From the NCBI RefSeq assembly GCF_020184175.1, contig NC_065532.1, positions 2,790,001 to 2,854,000 on the forward strand: DNA of 64,000 nt, written 5' to 3'. The stretch is from Aphis gossypii. Lineage: Eukaryota > Arthropoda > Insecta > Hemiptera > Aphididae. How positions within the stretch are numbered: position 1 is the first letter of the stretch; each line of letters begins with the position of its first letter. The notes beneath the pieces were generated by a model that did not search any database, had not been told where the DNA came from, and saw only the letters and a list, made by a program, of their open reading frames with translations. Positions 11,361 through 22,530 of the stretch are shown here, piece after piece. The position numbers and the translations under genes are program-made.

Positions 11361-13193
11361 CTACATCAGTGTTTCTTAAACTGTGTTCTGCGAAACTTGA
11401 GTGCATTTTTCAAAATTTTCAAAAAAATTACTTTAAAAATTAGTATTAGCTAGCAGGGAAAAATGTTTTATGCATTAAAACTATTGAAACAGAGTAGGGG
11501 TTCTAATTATCGAACTGTAGTACTTAACTTATTATTGAAAGCTAAATAAAAAAATGTAGGGTTCCCCGATAAAAGTGGACACAAAAAAGGGTTCCACGGA
11601 TAAAAAAGTTTAAGAAACGCTGATCTATATTATAATGATGAATAAAATATTAATTTATATAATTATATGTTACCACATTATCTGGAAAATATTCATCTAA
11701 TACATAATATATTATTAGATAACATGTCAAAATATTCTAGTAAAATTATCCTCTACAAAATACCCCGCATAATTATATTAATTCAAAACTTTAAGAGGAC
11801 GCTACACCCGCATTTACTGTCTTCGTCTTAACAAATTACGCTCAGCAGTTTACGTTTAGCTTCGTTAACTTAAAAATTAGAGTGATTCGACCTATTATAA
11901 AACTTAATACTAAAAACATTATTATTTGTGTTTGTATGTTGGTTATTTTATAATAGTTAAATTTCTTTTTAGCAAATTTTACATATATTAAATTCCGCAA
12001 TTTAATAATACGATAACTCACTAAAAAATTGAACTATCGTAAAAAACCAACCTATGAACAGTGAACACAGATAATTTATTCTTGCCATTAAGTTTTGTAA
12101 TATTTTAATATTTTAAAATTTTGAAATTTTGTCAGGGATCTTATTACGACTGGAATACGAGTATTTTGACGTTGAACTACATGGTTACATAATCATGTAA
12201 TATTTATTAACCAGTTTGATCGATCGCCGTTGCCAGAATTTTATTTAGTGGGGTCAAAATATTTTTTAATACAATATTTATTATTTTTTTTTTACATGAT
12301 TGATATACAAAACCTTTTATTTTTTAAAATTTCGGAAGATGGATTCAGACCTCGCAGACCTTCCTGAATACGTGCCACGCTAATGCATATACTTATACGT
12401 ACCTTGTTTTGACCATCAGTCCGTGATGTACATATTTAAAACATAAAAATGTATTACCCAATAATAGTATATCACCGAATCAAACCGTGACTCCGCACTA
12501 GTGTTTAGTTGTACGTACTTTTTAAAAATGAACCAACTGTCTCTTGAACAATGTTAAAAATGATATGTATATATTTTGCATTTATTTATCAATTATAATC
12601 GTGAGCAATACAACGGTCGTTTATCATTCGATTAAACATTGTGTTCTTATACCTGGTTATTATTTTTCTTATATACTGAGCGTTTAGCAATATATATATA
12701 TATATATATATATATGAAAAACAACTTTTGCACAACCATTGAGTATTCAATTTATCCAAAAATGAACTTTTAGTTCATCGGACGAGTTTCTTCGTGCCTC
12801 GTTACAGTATAATCGGATATCCGACTATCCTACCATCCAGTGCAAGGAATTATAATATATAATATTAATTCAAAATAATACATATTATATACCTATGTGT
12901 ATAATATCAGGCTGTAATGACGTAAAGCGATATTTTTTTGCTCGCGTTTTGAGCGTTTATATTATAATATTATTGTTTCTGCAGGCAAAGCCAGATGCGA
13001 GTATCCGGGAGAACCGCCCAACGGCCGTATCATACCGCTGAAGTTCTGGTACGTGCCGGGCGACAAGTTGAAAATCACATGCCTGACAGGGTACGTTCTG
13101 CCGCTGCCACTCGAGTCCAGTCCGCCCGTGTGCCTCGGCAACGGCACGTGGTCGCATACGCTGCCCGAATGCATAGAGTACACGAACGTGTGA
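9529..13193 (+). CDS. 3' end of a secreted sushi (CCP) domain protein, hikaru genki-like
   Basis: Two coding exons are visible: 9529-9708 and 12985-13193 (stop TGA 13191-13193). The first follows the acceptor 'tgtttcag' and ends at the donor T/gtgagc. The second follows 'tttctgcag'. The junction restores a cysteine codon (T+GC), so the frame is continuous. Each exon encodes one sushi domain with the expected four cysteines and the tryptophan before the last. Domain 1 has LCP, FSC, MVC, GTWS and the split Cys. Domain 2 has RCEYPGEPPNGRI, KITC, PVC, GNGTWS and EC. The protein ends IEYTNV with no membrane segment or GPI-type tail, so the full protein is probably secreted. Upstream exons, including the signal peptide, are outside the window. 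A terminal sushi array without a membrane anchor suits hikaru genki, a synaptic-cleft protein, but other sushi proteins (Hasp-like, lev-9-like) are possible. The symbol is withheld for that reason. Confidence 0.8.
10840..10974. repeat. Imperfect inverted repeat (hairpin element A)
   Basis: The left arm (10840-10881) contains 'gttggtt' and 'aatgttttgatttttaa'. The right arm (10936-10974) is its imperfect reverse complement, with 'ttaaaaatcaaaacatt' and 'aaccaac'. The loop is about 54 bases. The outer arm words resemble those of the repeat at 11923-12074, so both probably belong to one non-autonomous, hairpin-forming family. Confidence 0.55.
11333..11360. repeat. (TA)n microsatellite
   Basis: A run of about 28 bases of alternating TA, directly next to the left target duplication of the hAT-type MITE. 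Confidence 0.9.
11367..11622. mobile_element. hAT-type MITE with 8-bp target duplication
   Basis: The left end is CAGTGTTTCTTAAACTGTGT. The right end read on the minus strand is CAGCGTTTCTTAAACTTTTT. These are inverted repeats that match at 15 of the first 16 bases. They are flanked by atctacat (11359-11366) and atctatat (11623-11630), an 8-bp target-site duplication with one mismatch. Both the CAG...CTG ends and the 8-bp duplication are hallmarks of hAT elements. The 256-bp body has no transposase frame, so a related autonomous element must have moved it. Confidence 0.85.
11793..12074. repeat. Hairpin-forming repeat B, shares its end with the 48.7 kb element
   Basis: The start (GAGGACGCTACACCCGCATT) closely matches the end of the long inverted-repeat element at 48690-49146 read on the minus strand (GAGGACGCTATACCCGCATG). 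Inside, the left arm 11923-11972 ('gttggttattttataatagt', then 'ctttttag') is an imperfect reverse complement of the right arm 12017-12074 ('actatcgtaaaaaaccaacc', 'cacag'). No coding frame is present. It is probably a truncated copy of the same non-autonomous family. Confidence 0.5.
12690..12715. repeat. (TA)n microsatellite
   Basis: An alternating TA run of about 26 bases within the intron of the sushi gene. Confidence 0.9.
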
Positions 13194-13429
13194 TCGGATG
13201 ACGGCGATCAGATCGCGACGTGACCGGGTGGGCGAACACTACGCGGTTTGGCGGATGGAGCTCGCTTGCCCGCAAACCGTTTGCCGTCGGACGTTTCACA
13301 CTAATAATATAATTAATTAATTATAGTCATGATGTAGCGTCTAATAACAACAGTTATTATACGCACCCACAGTTGTAATATAATAATATTGTATTCCCAT
13401 AGGCGTAGGCGCAGATATATGAATTCCTA
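13194..13429 (+). other. Probable 3' UTR of the sushi gene
   Basis: The sequence just after the stop (13194-13290) keeps the higher GC content of the last exon before falling to AT-rich sequence, as expected for a terminal exon that continues into the 3' UTR. No canonical AATAAA is visible close by. ATTAAA variants occur further downstream (for example near 13845 and 14193), so the true 3' end cannot be set. Confidence 0.45.
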
Positions 13430-13431
13430 TG

Positions 13432-13462
<31 letters not shown>

Positions 13463-13511
13463 TGTGTGTGTGAGTGCGTGTATGTGTGTATGTGTATGTG
13501 TGTGTGTGTGA
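13430..13511. repeat. (TG)n microsatellite, compound
   Basis: About 80 bases of TG repeat with interruptions (ggtg at about 13454, then TGAGTGCG and TGTA units). The histidine/threonine-rich frames seen here on the minus strand are translations of the repeat and are not genes. Confidence 0.95.
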
Positions 13512-16500
13512 GCGAGGGAGAAGAGGAGAACTCGAATTTGACACCCCCTCGTCGACAATGTGTTGTAATGAAATACAAATATGCATGAGTTATTGCGGAC
13601 CCATACGCATAGGTAAGAAAACGTGTAATTATATAATAATTATTGTGTGATTATATTATACATTATTATATTATTATGTTATATTTATTCGCTGATTTTT
13701 TAGCAAACTGAAACGAAGTATTACCTTTACAGTGACGTCGGTGATCTATTTAACGAAAGATACTTATTTTTTCAAAAACTATTTACTTTTTTGGAAAATA
13801 TTTATTTTACATAATTTTAAATACCCGATTAAAAATTAAAAATTCACTAATTTTATCTCTATACATTTTTTAATTTGTTTTTACTCTTTTTTCTTATAAA
13901 GCATATGAGTTTTTAATTTCTTATTTCAAAGTTTTGAAGTATATTTCGATACATAATATTCAAATTATAGACCAGTAATTTATGAGCATAGTTATAAGTA
14001 TAAATTAGGCGAATGCGGAGTGGTACAAAAGTACCCTGCAAAATATCAGTTCACTACTTTACTCGTCTTAACTTCAAACTATTTCTCCAAAATCGAATTT
14101 TCATAGAATTTATATTATAAATAGTATTCTGCTTTGGAATATGAAATTATAAATGTATAGGTACTTTCTTTTAAAAGAGAAAAAACTAGAATTAAATAAT
14201 GATAAAAAAAATATAATATTTTTACTAAAAACTTTTTTTTACAGTAAGTAACTTAAAACTATTTACAAGAATATGTTCAAAAAAAGGTTAGTCTACTGAA
14301 ATAATAAATGTCTCACGTTAAGTTAAATACACCGGTGGCCATGACATCATGGCGATTCATATCATACCTATGTCATTATAACGATAAAATTTATTTTTAT
14401 CGTTGTACGTATTATGTGTTTATAAACAAATCGGTCACACTATTTTATTAAACTTTAGTCGATAAACTTAATATTATTTAATTTCTTTGTCAAAAAAAAA
14501 AAAAAAAAAACCATTTAAAAATGTATACCTAATGTTGAAAGCGATGAAAATCGTTTTAAATCTTTGTTATTCATATGATATAATCATATCGATTTGACCT
14601 CATCTCAAACCGCGTTCCCCAAATTGCTATTTGGGTCTACTTTTAAACATAGGTAACCACGTTGTAGTTAACGCTTCCTATACTCCTATCAACCACAGAC
14701 GTTCGACGCATTGTCATCGCATATTTTATGTAAAACATAATAATACGCACTTAGTACCTATACTACTAATAATTTTTTTAGTTATTTTACCACTGATCTC
14801 AAGACGTAACATCGTCAACCTCAACTAATGAATACCCTAGTTCAATCATCCGAAATCGAAACAATAATACTAAAGTCTCATTATAATATTGTTAGCTACC
14901 GTCAACTCGTGTTATGTAATCATTCATGATAAATTGTTATTAATCATTGTTACACTGTACATGCCAACATACATTATTACATTATTGCGTGATATTATAT
15001 ATTATATATTAAAATAATTGCAAGTACCTATGACAATATAATATTATTATTAAATGTGCCGTGTGCTTCAGTCAAGTAGGTCAACGCGTTAGTATTGTTA
15101 AAAATTGTTTTTCAAATCCATCTAAAATCACAGCGTAAACACTATTGGACATTTCTACGCAACGTTGTCACGGAAAGCTCGTGTCAACGGTATATATTGT
15201 TATATATATAATAATATATCTGTCGGGTTCCCCTGTACTGCAATGGCTCAGGTTTGATCCCGACAATTGCGCCGGATTTCCGAGTAACTATATATTTACG
15301 GCCAAGGGCGATAATTCCGATTCGGCGTGCTCTCTGACTACCTGCTTTGCCTAGTTTTATTCTCTCTCTCATTCTCTCTTTATTTTTATTATATTTGAAC
15401 TTATGTAATTGACGTCAAATGAAAATGGAAAAATATAAAACGCTTTTGTCCTTCCGTTCGAAAAACCGGGATACAATTCTGAGGCCGTTTTTCGACAGAA
15501 AATATCTGCCAGTCGATGTTGCTTTTGCTGCGATGATTTTCGCTAGTGGAAATACTTACATCTCTACCCAGTAATAACCACAAACTAAAAACATTTTCAA
15601 ACATCGATTATATTTCCATTTATTTAAGACTTTATAACTTGTGAAATTATTTATTTTGTGGCAATTACCCAATAACTATTCATTATAATATCTGTTGAAC
15701 ATTTTTAATGTAGTCAACATGCATAAACCAAAAAGTTTTGATTAATATTAAGTACCACTGTACATATTAAAATGTATAATATTAGATTAGATTTTAATTA
15801 TCATAAAACACACACACACACACAATATACATGGTAAGAACGGTGAAAAATATATCATATGATCACATTAAAATATAATAATAATTTATATGAAGAAATA
15901 TAGAATTTAAAGTCGTTTTTTATTTTGTTAATGGTATTAAAGATTTTTTTAATGTAATATTTGGTTGTAATAATACAATATAATTATGTAATAGTATAAT
16001 ATTATCATAATATTATTAAATCTGTTAAAAATAATTTATAGAACCTATAAATGTTTAAATTAATCATACCTATAATATATATGGTCCAATTTGAGTGGTT
16101 TTTTGATCTATTTTATACTCCTACTTATTTTGTTCGATAATTAAAAATATAAAACACCTTTTTCTATCGACAGTAAAAATTAGATAATTTTACTACAGTT
16201 CTTTAAAATACGTGGTTGATAAATTTAATACTTACTATTAATATAATTTTGATATTTTCATTTTTATAGATGTTCGTGCTTTTTTTATTTTACAGCACTT
16301 TTTTCGACATTCCTTAACGTATTTTGTGTTAGTGCCATATTAAACATTTTTCATCCGGAAGTAAGCCAATTATATAGCTAACGGCTTTTTTCTCATACAT
16401 TGTATTCCCTCATTTTAGAAATTTGGCAACCTATCAATGTTTAAAATCCAAGTTCAGTAGCAGGTGTAAAGAAAAATATTGCCAGGAAATTGAATTTGCT

Positions 16501-19150
16501 GTTTCTGAAATTTGTTACCACGAGAAACCGTAATTTTAACCTCTCAAGGTGCGGCTCCATCGTACAAACCTTAATAAAGATTCAACATCAATTGTTGTAC
16601 TCCTAAATATTTACTCCTGAAAATAACCATATCATAGCTTCCCAAACTTACCATATCCACTAATAAAATTTTAAGTATATTGCAGAACTTCAGAGAGTTT
16701 AGACATTAATATTTATTATAAAAAGTTTAAATCGAAAAGTAAACACAACACTTCTAATATTAACCAAGTTATGAGAAAGCTAATAGTAAAAATATGCAAG
16801 TATATTAAAATTATAAAACATGTTTAATTTATTTAGATTTAATAGGGACTAATATAAAAATTAATTTTATATATTTGAAATATTTAATATTAATTTAACT
16901 AAAACAGTGTGAATAACAATACGAAAATAAATGACCACCATATTTTTGTATATTATTTATTATTTACTATTTTAGATGTATTCATTATAATAAATGTATT
17001 ATGATTATGGATTTATTATGTATATTGTATGTACCTATTTGAAATTTTCAAATAATAATAACAATATTTACGTCTATTTGTATTCTTATTTGTACACAAT
17101 TTATTCCTTTTTTCTTGTTCATACTTAGTTACCTATATTTGTATTGTTTATATTATTCTTACATATACAAATAAAATTTAAATATATAACTTGAATAAAT
17201 TTAGAACCAATCCATATCACTCCAACTTACTATATTAAAAACAAGTTTAAGCCCAACATTTGAATGTTGTATTATATTGTAAATAAAATAAATTAAACAT
17301 GATATATTAATATTTAATATCAAATATAATGTATAGATAGCCAGATAGATTTATTAAACTACGGTAATTTTAATTAATATTTGACTAACAAAAGTGAAAT
17401 ATTATAAATTAAAAATGCCATGTGGATTTATATTTTGAACTTGTAGGGTCATTAAAAAATAGTTTTCACTTACTTCGTAATGGGTTTTCATAACAATTTA
17501 AGTTCATCGTAAGCTTTTAACGACTACAATACGACATATCTAGAAATTCTCAGAGAATTTTGTTCATTCATTGCGTTAAGTTTTTAAGTTTCTTCACGAA
17601 TTATCTTTGTTTAATTTTAGTTTACAATATATTTTCTTCGTCTATTAATGATAGAATTCAATGCAACTAAATAATAATTATAAGTTAATTAATACGAAAA
17701 AGTACGTGTGCGCGATTTACATAATCCTATATTCTAATTAATTGCATTTTAAAATTATATTTAGTTCATTATTGTAAGCGTGCTTTAAAGTAACTGACAA
17801 TGTGAATAATCTTTAGGACATTTTATTATTGGATCACTTTTATAGAATCAACTTTAATAATATATTTTATTATTATGACAATATAGAATTGCGTAAAAAC
17901 AAAAATAATAGTATTTCAAGTATCTATATTTTATAATTTAATACGTAGGTTAGGTACAGATAGTTAAATATACTAGTAAGTATAAACAAGTATTTTACAT
18001 GATACGTGTTGAAATTAATTACATTAATGGTATTATTTACATCAAAATAGTGCATATAGCCATACGAGTATAAGTACATAAATATGACAATTTTATTTTA
18101 TTTTTTCTAATTAATAATAAATTATACTGCTTAAATTTTAAAATTTATTTCATAATTTATTTTAATAACTTAAATTTATAACTTAAAATAAGAATAATAT
18201 AATTTATAATATTTACCTATACAATACAATATTATATATAGATATATACAGTCGTGAAATTTTAAATTTTTGAGTCAATAATATGTCAATATTATGTATT
18301 ATAGTACCTTTGTATATAGTTTTATTATATTGTTCATACAATTTTACATCTCATTTAAATCTTATTTTATATTAGACTTAATATGTCCAAAAATGTAATA
18401 TAATATAAAGTTTTTCTCATATTACCCTAGTATAAAATTAAAATATTTATATTCATTCTCATATGAAGTTATGAATAATATGAAGTTATATTCGTAAAAT
18501 GTTCATAAAAAGTATGAGTTCCTAATTGTTTCAATTTAGTTTAATTAAACTTATAATTTTTGAGAACAAATAACTATTTAGTTAAATTTAATTAGAAATT
18601 AATGTATAATTTAATATTAACCTGTTAAATGTAACTAAATGATAGTCATCAACCACAAAAACTATAACTGCTTATTTAACATTTAAACTTCAATATCAAA
18701 TATCAATCAAATTTATTTAGGAATTGTAATAAAATATGTGTTATAATATTGTAGAAAAATAAAAATCAGACATCGTTCAAAATAAAAATTCAAACCATAC
18801 ATACAGTAGACAATTCATTATAATTAAATAATAAACTCATCTTCATCATAAATATATTATGGTTTGAAAACACAGTTATAATTTAAACTAAAAATAAATA
18901 TTAACAAATGCTGAGAGATATCATCAATTAGTAATTACAGATGGTTAGGGTAGATGGTGGCATCGACAGGTATAGCAACAGTCATCAACATGACAAATCT
19001 CCAAACTTTTACAGATATCCGCATTTAACAGACAACTGACACAATTAATAACCAGAGTATGATACACTGAAAAGTAATTACTTTATTTTGAAAATTTTGA
19101 TTTGGGCTACTTTGTTGAGTATGATGTATCAAAATAGTGTCATTTGACGA
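13512..19150. other. AT-rich intergenic stretch
   Basis: No supported gene. A less AT-rich patch at 15140-15350 includes 'ggtttgatccc', which resembles a pol III B box, but no A box or tRNA fold could be placed, so it may be an old SINE or other repeat. A (CA)n of about 10 bases lies near 15811, and poly-A occurs at 14492-14509. The remainder shows no exon-like frame. Confidence 0.55.
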
Positions 19151-19655
19151 CAGGTCCGTTCTTAAAATTGGCGAGGTCCGGTTCAAAACTAACAGCGAAG
19201 AACAACATAAACTTATATTTACAAGTGTTTTAAAATACTCATTTGTTTACTTTTCATATTTATTGATGTAACAATTAATGAACTTTCGAAAAATAAATTC
19301 TCCAATTACTAGTAGAAGCATAGAAAAATAGTCTTGAATTACATCAAAAAAGCATAGCTGCTGATATGGATTTATCTCCCAAATACAAATTAAGATTATG
19401 AACAATTTATGAAAAAATGCCCCATTTGCATATTATGCTCGTCCGTGATAGTTATTTACTAATTGCATAGTAAGTACACCCAAATATTATTTCTATAAAA
19501 TATATTTGTTAATTTTTTATGAAACGTATTATTTCAAATGCTATAAAATGATATAATTTTTGAAACAAATTTTAATATATTTTTTCTCCAAACGTTAGTA
19601 AATCTAAGTGAAATGCCCAACTCTCCCTCCCAAGTACGGACGGCTGGTCCTATAA
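19151..19655. mobile_element. Possible degraded hAT-like MITE
   Basis: The left edge 'caggtccgttcttaaaattg', followed by 'gcgaggtccggttc', resembles a hAT-type terminus. About 480 bases later 'gtacggacggctggtcc' is roughly inverted (minus strand: ggaccagccgtccgtactt). The match is weak and no 8-bp target duplication was identified, so this is tentative. Confidence 0.25.
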
Positions 19656-21959
19656 AATACCCTGTGATATTCATAAATATTTAAATTATCGTTATTGACT
19701 CGTCCCATAAATCGAACCATCAAGTGCAAATTATTAGAGAACGGCATAGAGGTCGATAAATATATGACCTAAATACAGGTAGAATAGGGTCTATTCGAGT
19801 ATTATACAGATAATAAATATTTTTGGGGATATAAATCCGTTGCGTGTGGTGTCAACCGCATTAAGAATTACTCGTTAAACGCACGCGCACACAAAATTTA
19901 AACACTGTCAACCGAAATCGTGTCTGTTCGTTTGCATGTAAACGCATTACGTGATTGCACCTTATCTGACTTTTAAAAACCGACCGCATTACATAATAAT
20001 AACATTAATAACTAATAAGTATACAGCAACGACAACATGAGTGCTAACCTTGTAATACGCCATCGTATTTGACCATTATAGTCAGGTATTTAACCTATGG
20101 TGTACGTTTAGGCCTATGTGTTGTTTGTTTTGGTATGTGGAGCGACTCGAACTCCCATTTTTAGACAATAAATTTGTTTTTTTCTAGGACCACGACTACT
20201 GTATGTATTATTTTATACGACCATTGTCTAAATGTCTACTATATACAACGACACTATAATAATACCATTATCATTATTGCCGTGACCTGAACACAAAGAC
20301 CCATGTGATGATAATAATACGTACATGTGGATATATATACCACAATATATTATAGTACCTACGACGACGTTTTGTCGTGTGGAAAAGCAACAGGACAGTA
20401 CCTATATTGTACGGCTGCTTTCGTTACACCGCGCGGCCGGTTTGATTACAAAAATATAATTTAGTTTAATGCTTTCGCCCCCAAAAACCGTTATTGTTTC
20501 AGGAAATGTTTTTCTTCCTTGTGATTTTGACTCACAGATTCAAGAAAATACATTCCGAATAATGTTTTCAACCTTTATATTGGTACAGCAGGCGTGATTA
20601 TTATTTTGGTCCACGCGCGAGATGTATCATACGAGTAGGTATATATGACGCTCGTTCACATAATTTACATAATAATATATGAACGCTCGTTCACCGTAAA
20701 TATATTATATCACACACGGTGTAATGATTTTGTGTTCAAGGGGGTAGGAGATAATATAGGTTGGAAAACACAGAATTTAATGTAACAGCAGCTCATACTA
20801 ACAAACACAAAAATAATTATGATAAAAATTAATATTATAATTAAATTTAGTCCGATACGTTAAAAATGATAAATAACAATTTAGTACAGTATAGTGTTTG
20901 TTTGGTATGTTTGTATTATATTATATAAACTTATATATTTTATAAATACTATACGTTGTTAAATAATATAACGATATACATTTGACATTTGTAAAGGCAC
21001 TACATTCATCGAGTTTACATGTAATAACCGTTATTAATGGAAAGGAAATTGAGAGATAAAATATTCACTAATAAAAGCTTGAATTTAAAATTTATTTGCA
21101 CATATGCATTTAAAAATAAAATACATTTATAATATTATTATGTTTATGTAACTACTAACTAATTATTCTCTAAGGGGTCCATAAGAGTAAAAGTTTGGTA
21201 AATGATAATCTATATTAAACAGACATTTAGTTAAATTTTTTTGTTCAAAATAAAAGTTTTTGTAATATTGTGTTTAAAATAATATGGAAATATAATTAAA
21301 CATACGAGTACAAAAAATTAAAATGGAATTTAATTAAGTTGGTTATTTTTATACATACCTACGTATTAATACCTTTACTTATAAAAATTTGTGAATTTTA
21401 ACTTATAAATAATGTGTATTTAGTATTTACATATAAATACGAATCATAATAATAGCTTTTTTTTTTTTTGTCATATAGTTTGGTTAGGTTACATTTAAAC
21501 GAACGTATTATCGAATGCGTGGATGTGGATTGGAAAAACGTGCGCGGAATCCATTGTCGTCGTGATCGGACTACCTTTACAACACGATTACGACCTATAT
21601 CTATCACGTCGTAATGTATACACATGAATATCCGGTATATAAAATACGGTAGTCCTGGCGGTTTAATACGGTGTGCCTTTTGTTTTCTAATAAAGTGCAA
21701 ATTTCGTGGTGACGTTCCGGCAATTCGTTTTTATCATTTTTTTTTTTTTTTTTTTTGTTATTCTAAAGTCCGAGCCGGTGATAAACACGGTGGCTGTGGC
21801 CTGTGAGGTCTTACGATATTTTCCGATGGGATTTCCGACAGGTACAGAGTATATATATATATATATTATACATATATTTTATAATATATATAGTAGTACT
21901 ACTTATATAAGCACACATACACACAGTCCGTAATAAATGGAAAACGAGACAACCGAAAT
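19656..21959. other. Intergenic stretch with mixed GC patches
   Basis: Patches of higher GC, such as 19840-19930, 20370-20450 and 21520-21600, alternate with AT-rich DNA. No frame has domain-like content. The 100-aa frame at 21398-21700 (-) and those at 21624-21933 (+) run through poly-T and TA repeats and are not credible. This may be a regulatory region upstream of the island at 22 kb. Confidence 0.4.
21850..21870. repeat. (TA)n microsatellite
   Basis: An alternating TA run of about 20 bases immediately upstream of the GC-rich island. Confidence 0.85.
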
Positions 21960-22530
21960 AAATTACTGACAGCGCGCTCGGATCAATCTAAATCTCGCTA
22001 AATCCCGCCAGTTGCTGCGTGTACACGCGGAAGAGCGACGGCTAGGGCGATGTCGGTTTATGCATATGCCACGACGACGACGCCTCCGTGACTGGGACAA
22101 GATAACGTCCGGATGCACACGCTGTTCCCCCATAGCTTACAAACACCGTCACCCACTCCTCCGCCCGTCCAGTGGAAATCACCACTTCTATTCACAAACC
22201 ACCCCTACCGAGACCTACCCCTCCTTATCCGTTGTCTCTGTTCGATCTCGTGTCCCGCCGCCTGCACCATCGTCACACAAACATCGCGGTCGTGTGTATA
22301 TATTCGAACCGATTACATGCGGACTCGTCCTTACACTACCCTCAGCCCGCGTTGTGTGCGCGTGTATGCCGCCGATAAATCGTCCGTTCTTATGTGTGCT
22401 CGAAAAGGATATCAGTGCACGCGCACTTATATAAGGTATGTATACAAAGTAATGTGTGAGAGAGTATATATACGAGCCCGCAGAGAAAATAAATATCGGC
22501 ACGGGACGCGGGCGGAACCCAAACGGTAAA
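21960..22530. promoter_or_regulatory. GC-rich, CpG-containing island; candidate promoter or first exon
   Basis: This is the most GC-rich stretch outside the exons, with many CpG dinucleotides. It is rich in pyrimidine runs on the + strand and has a TATA-like word 'cttatataagg' at about 22427-22437. Frames of about 140 codons are open in more than one register. Their Arg/Pro/Ser/His-rich composition is what GC-rich DNA gives in any frame, so a coding role is not supported. A promoter or 5' UTR exon of an unseen transcript, on either strand, is a reasonable reading. It lies 9 kb past the sushi gene and 11 kb before PAL. Confidence 0.3.

Larger units (their letters stand above)
9709..12984 (+). 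other. Intron between the two sushi exons, rich in repeats
   Basis: A phase 1 intron of about 3.3 kb with donor gtgagc and acceptor tttctgcag. It contains two hairpin-type repeats, a hAT-type MITE with target duplication and two (TA)n runs, all listed separately. No further exon is needed, because the two sushi domains join in frame. Confidence 0.75.

Noticed and set aside
13341..13586. Thr/His repeat frames on the minus strand
   Set aside because: They are direct translations of the (TG)n microsatellite. The same holds for 58165-58359.
20125..20165. tRNA-like word 'gactcgaactccc' read on the minus strand as a T-arm
   Set aside because: The flanking bases do not form a 5-bp T stem and no acceptor or anticodon arms could be drawn.
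22012..22529. Overlapping + strand frames of 140 and 138 codons and a 95-codon minus frame
   Set aside because: Several registers are open at once in GC-rich DNA, and all give Arg/Pro/His/Ser-rich peptides with no domain. The openness is explained by composition.
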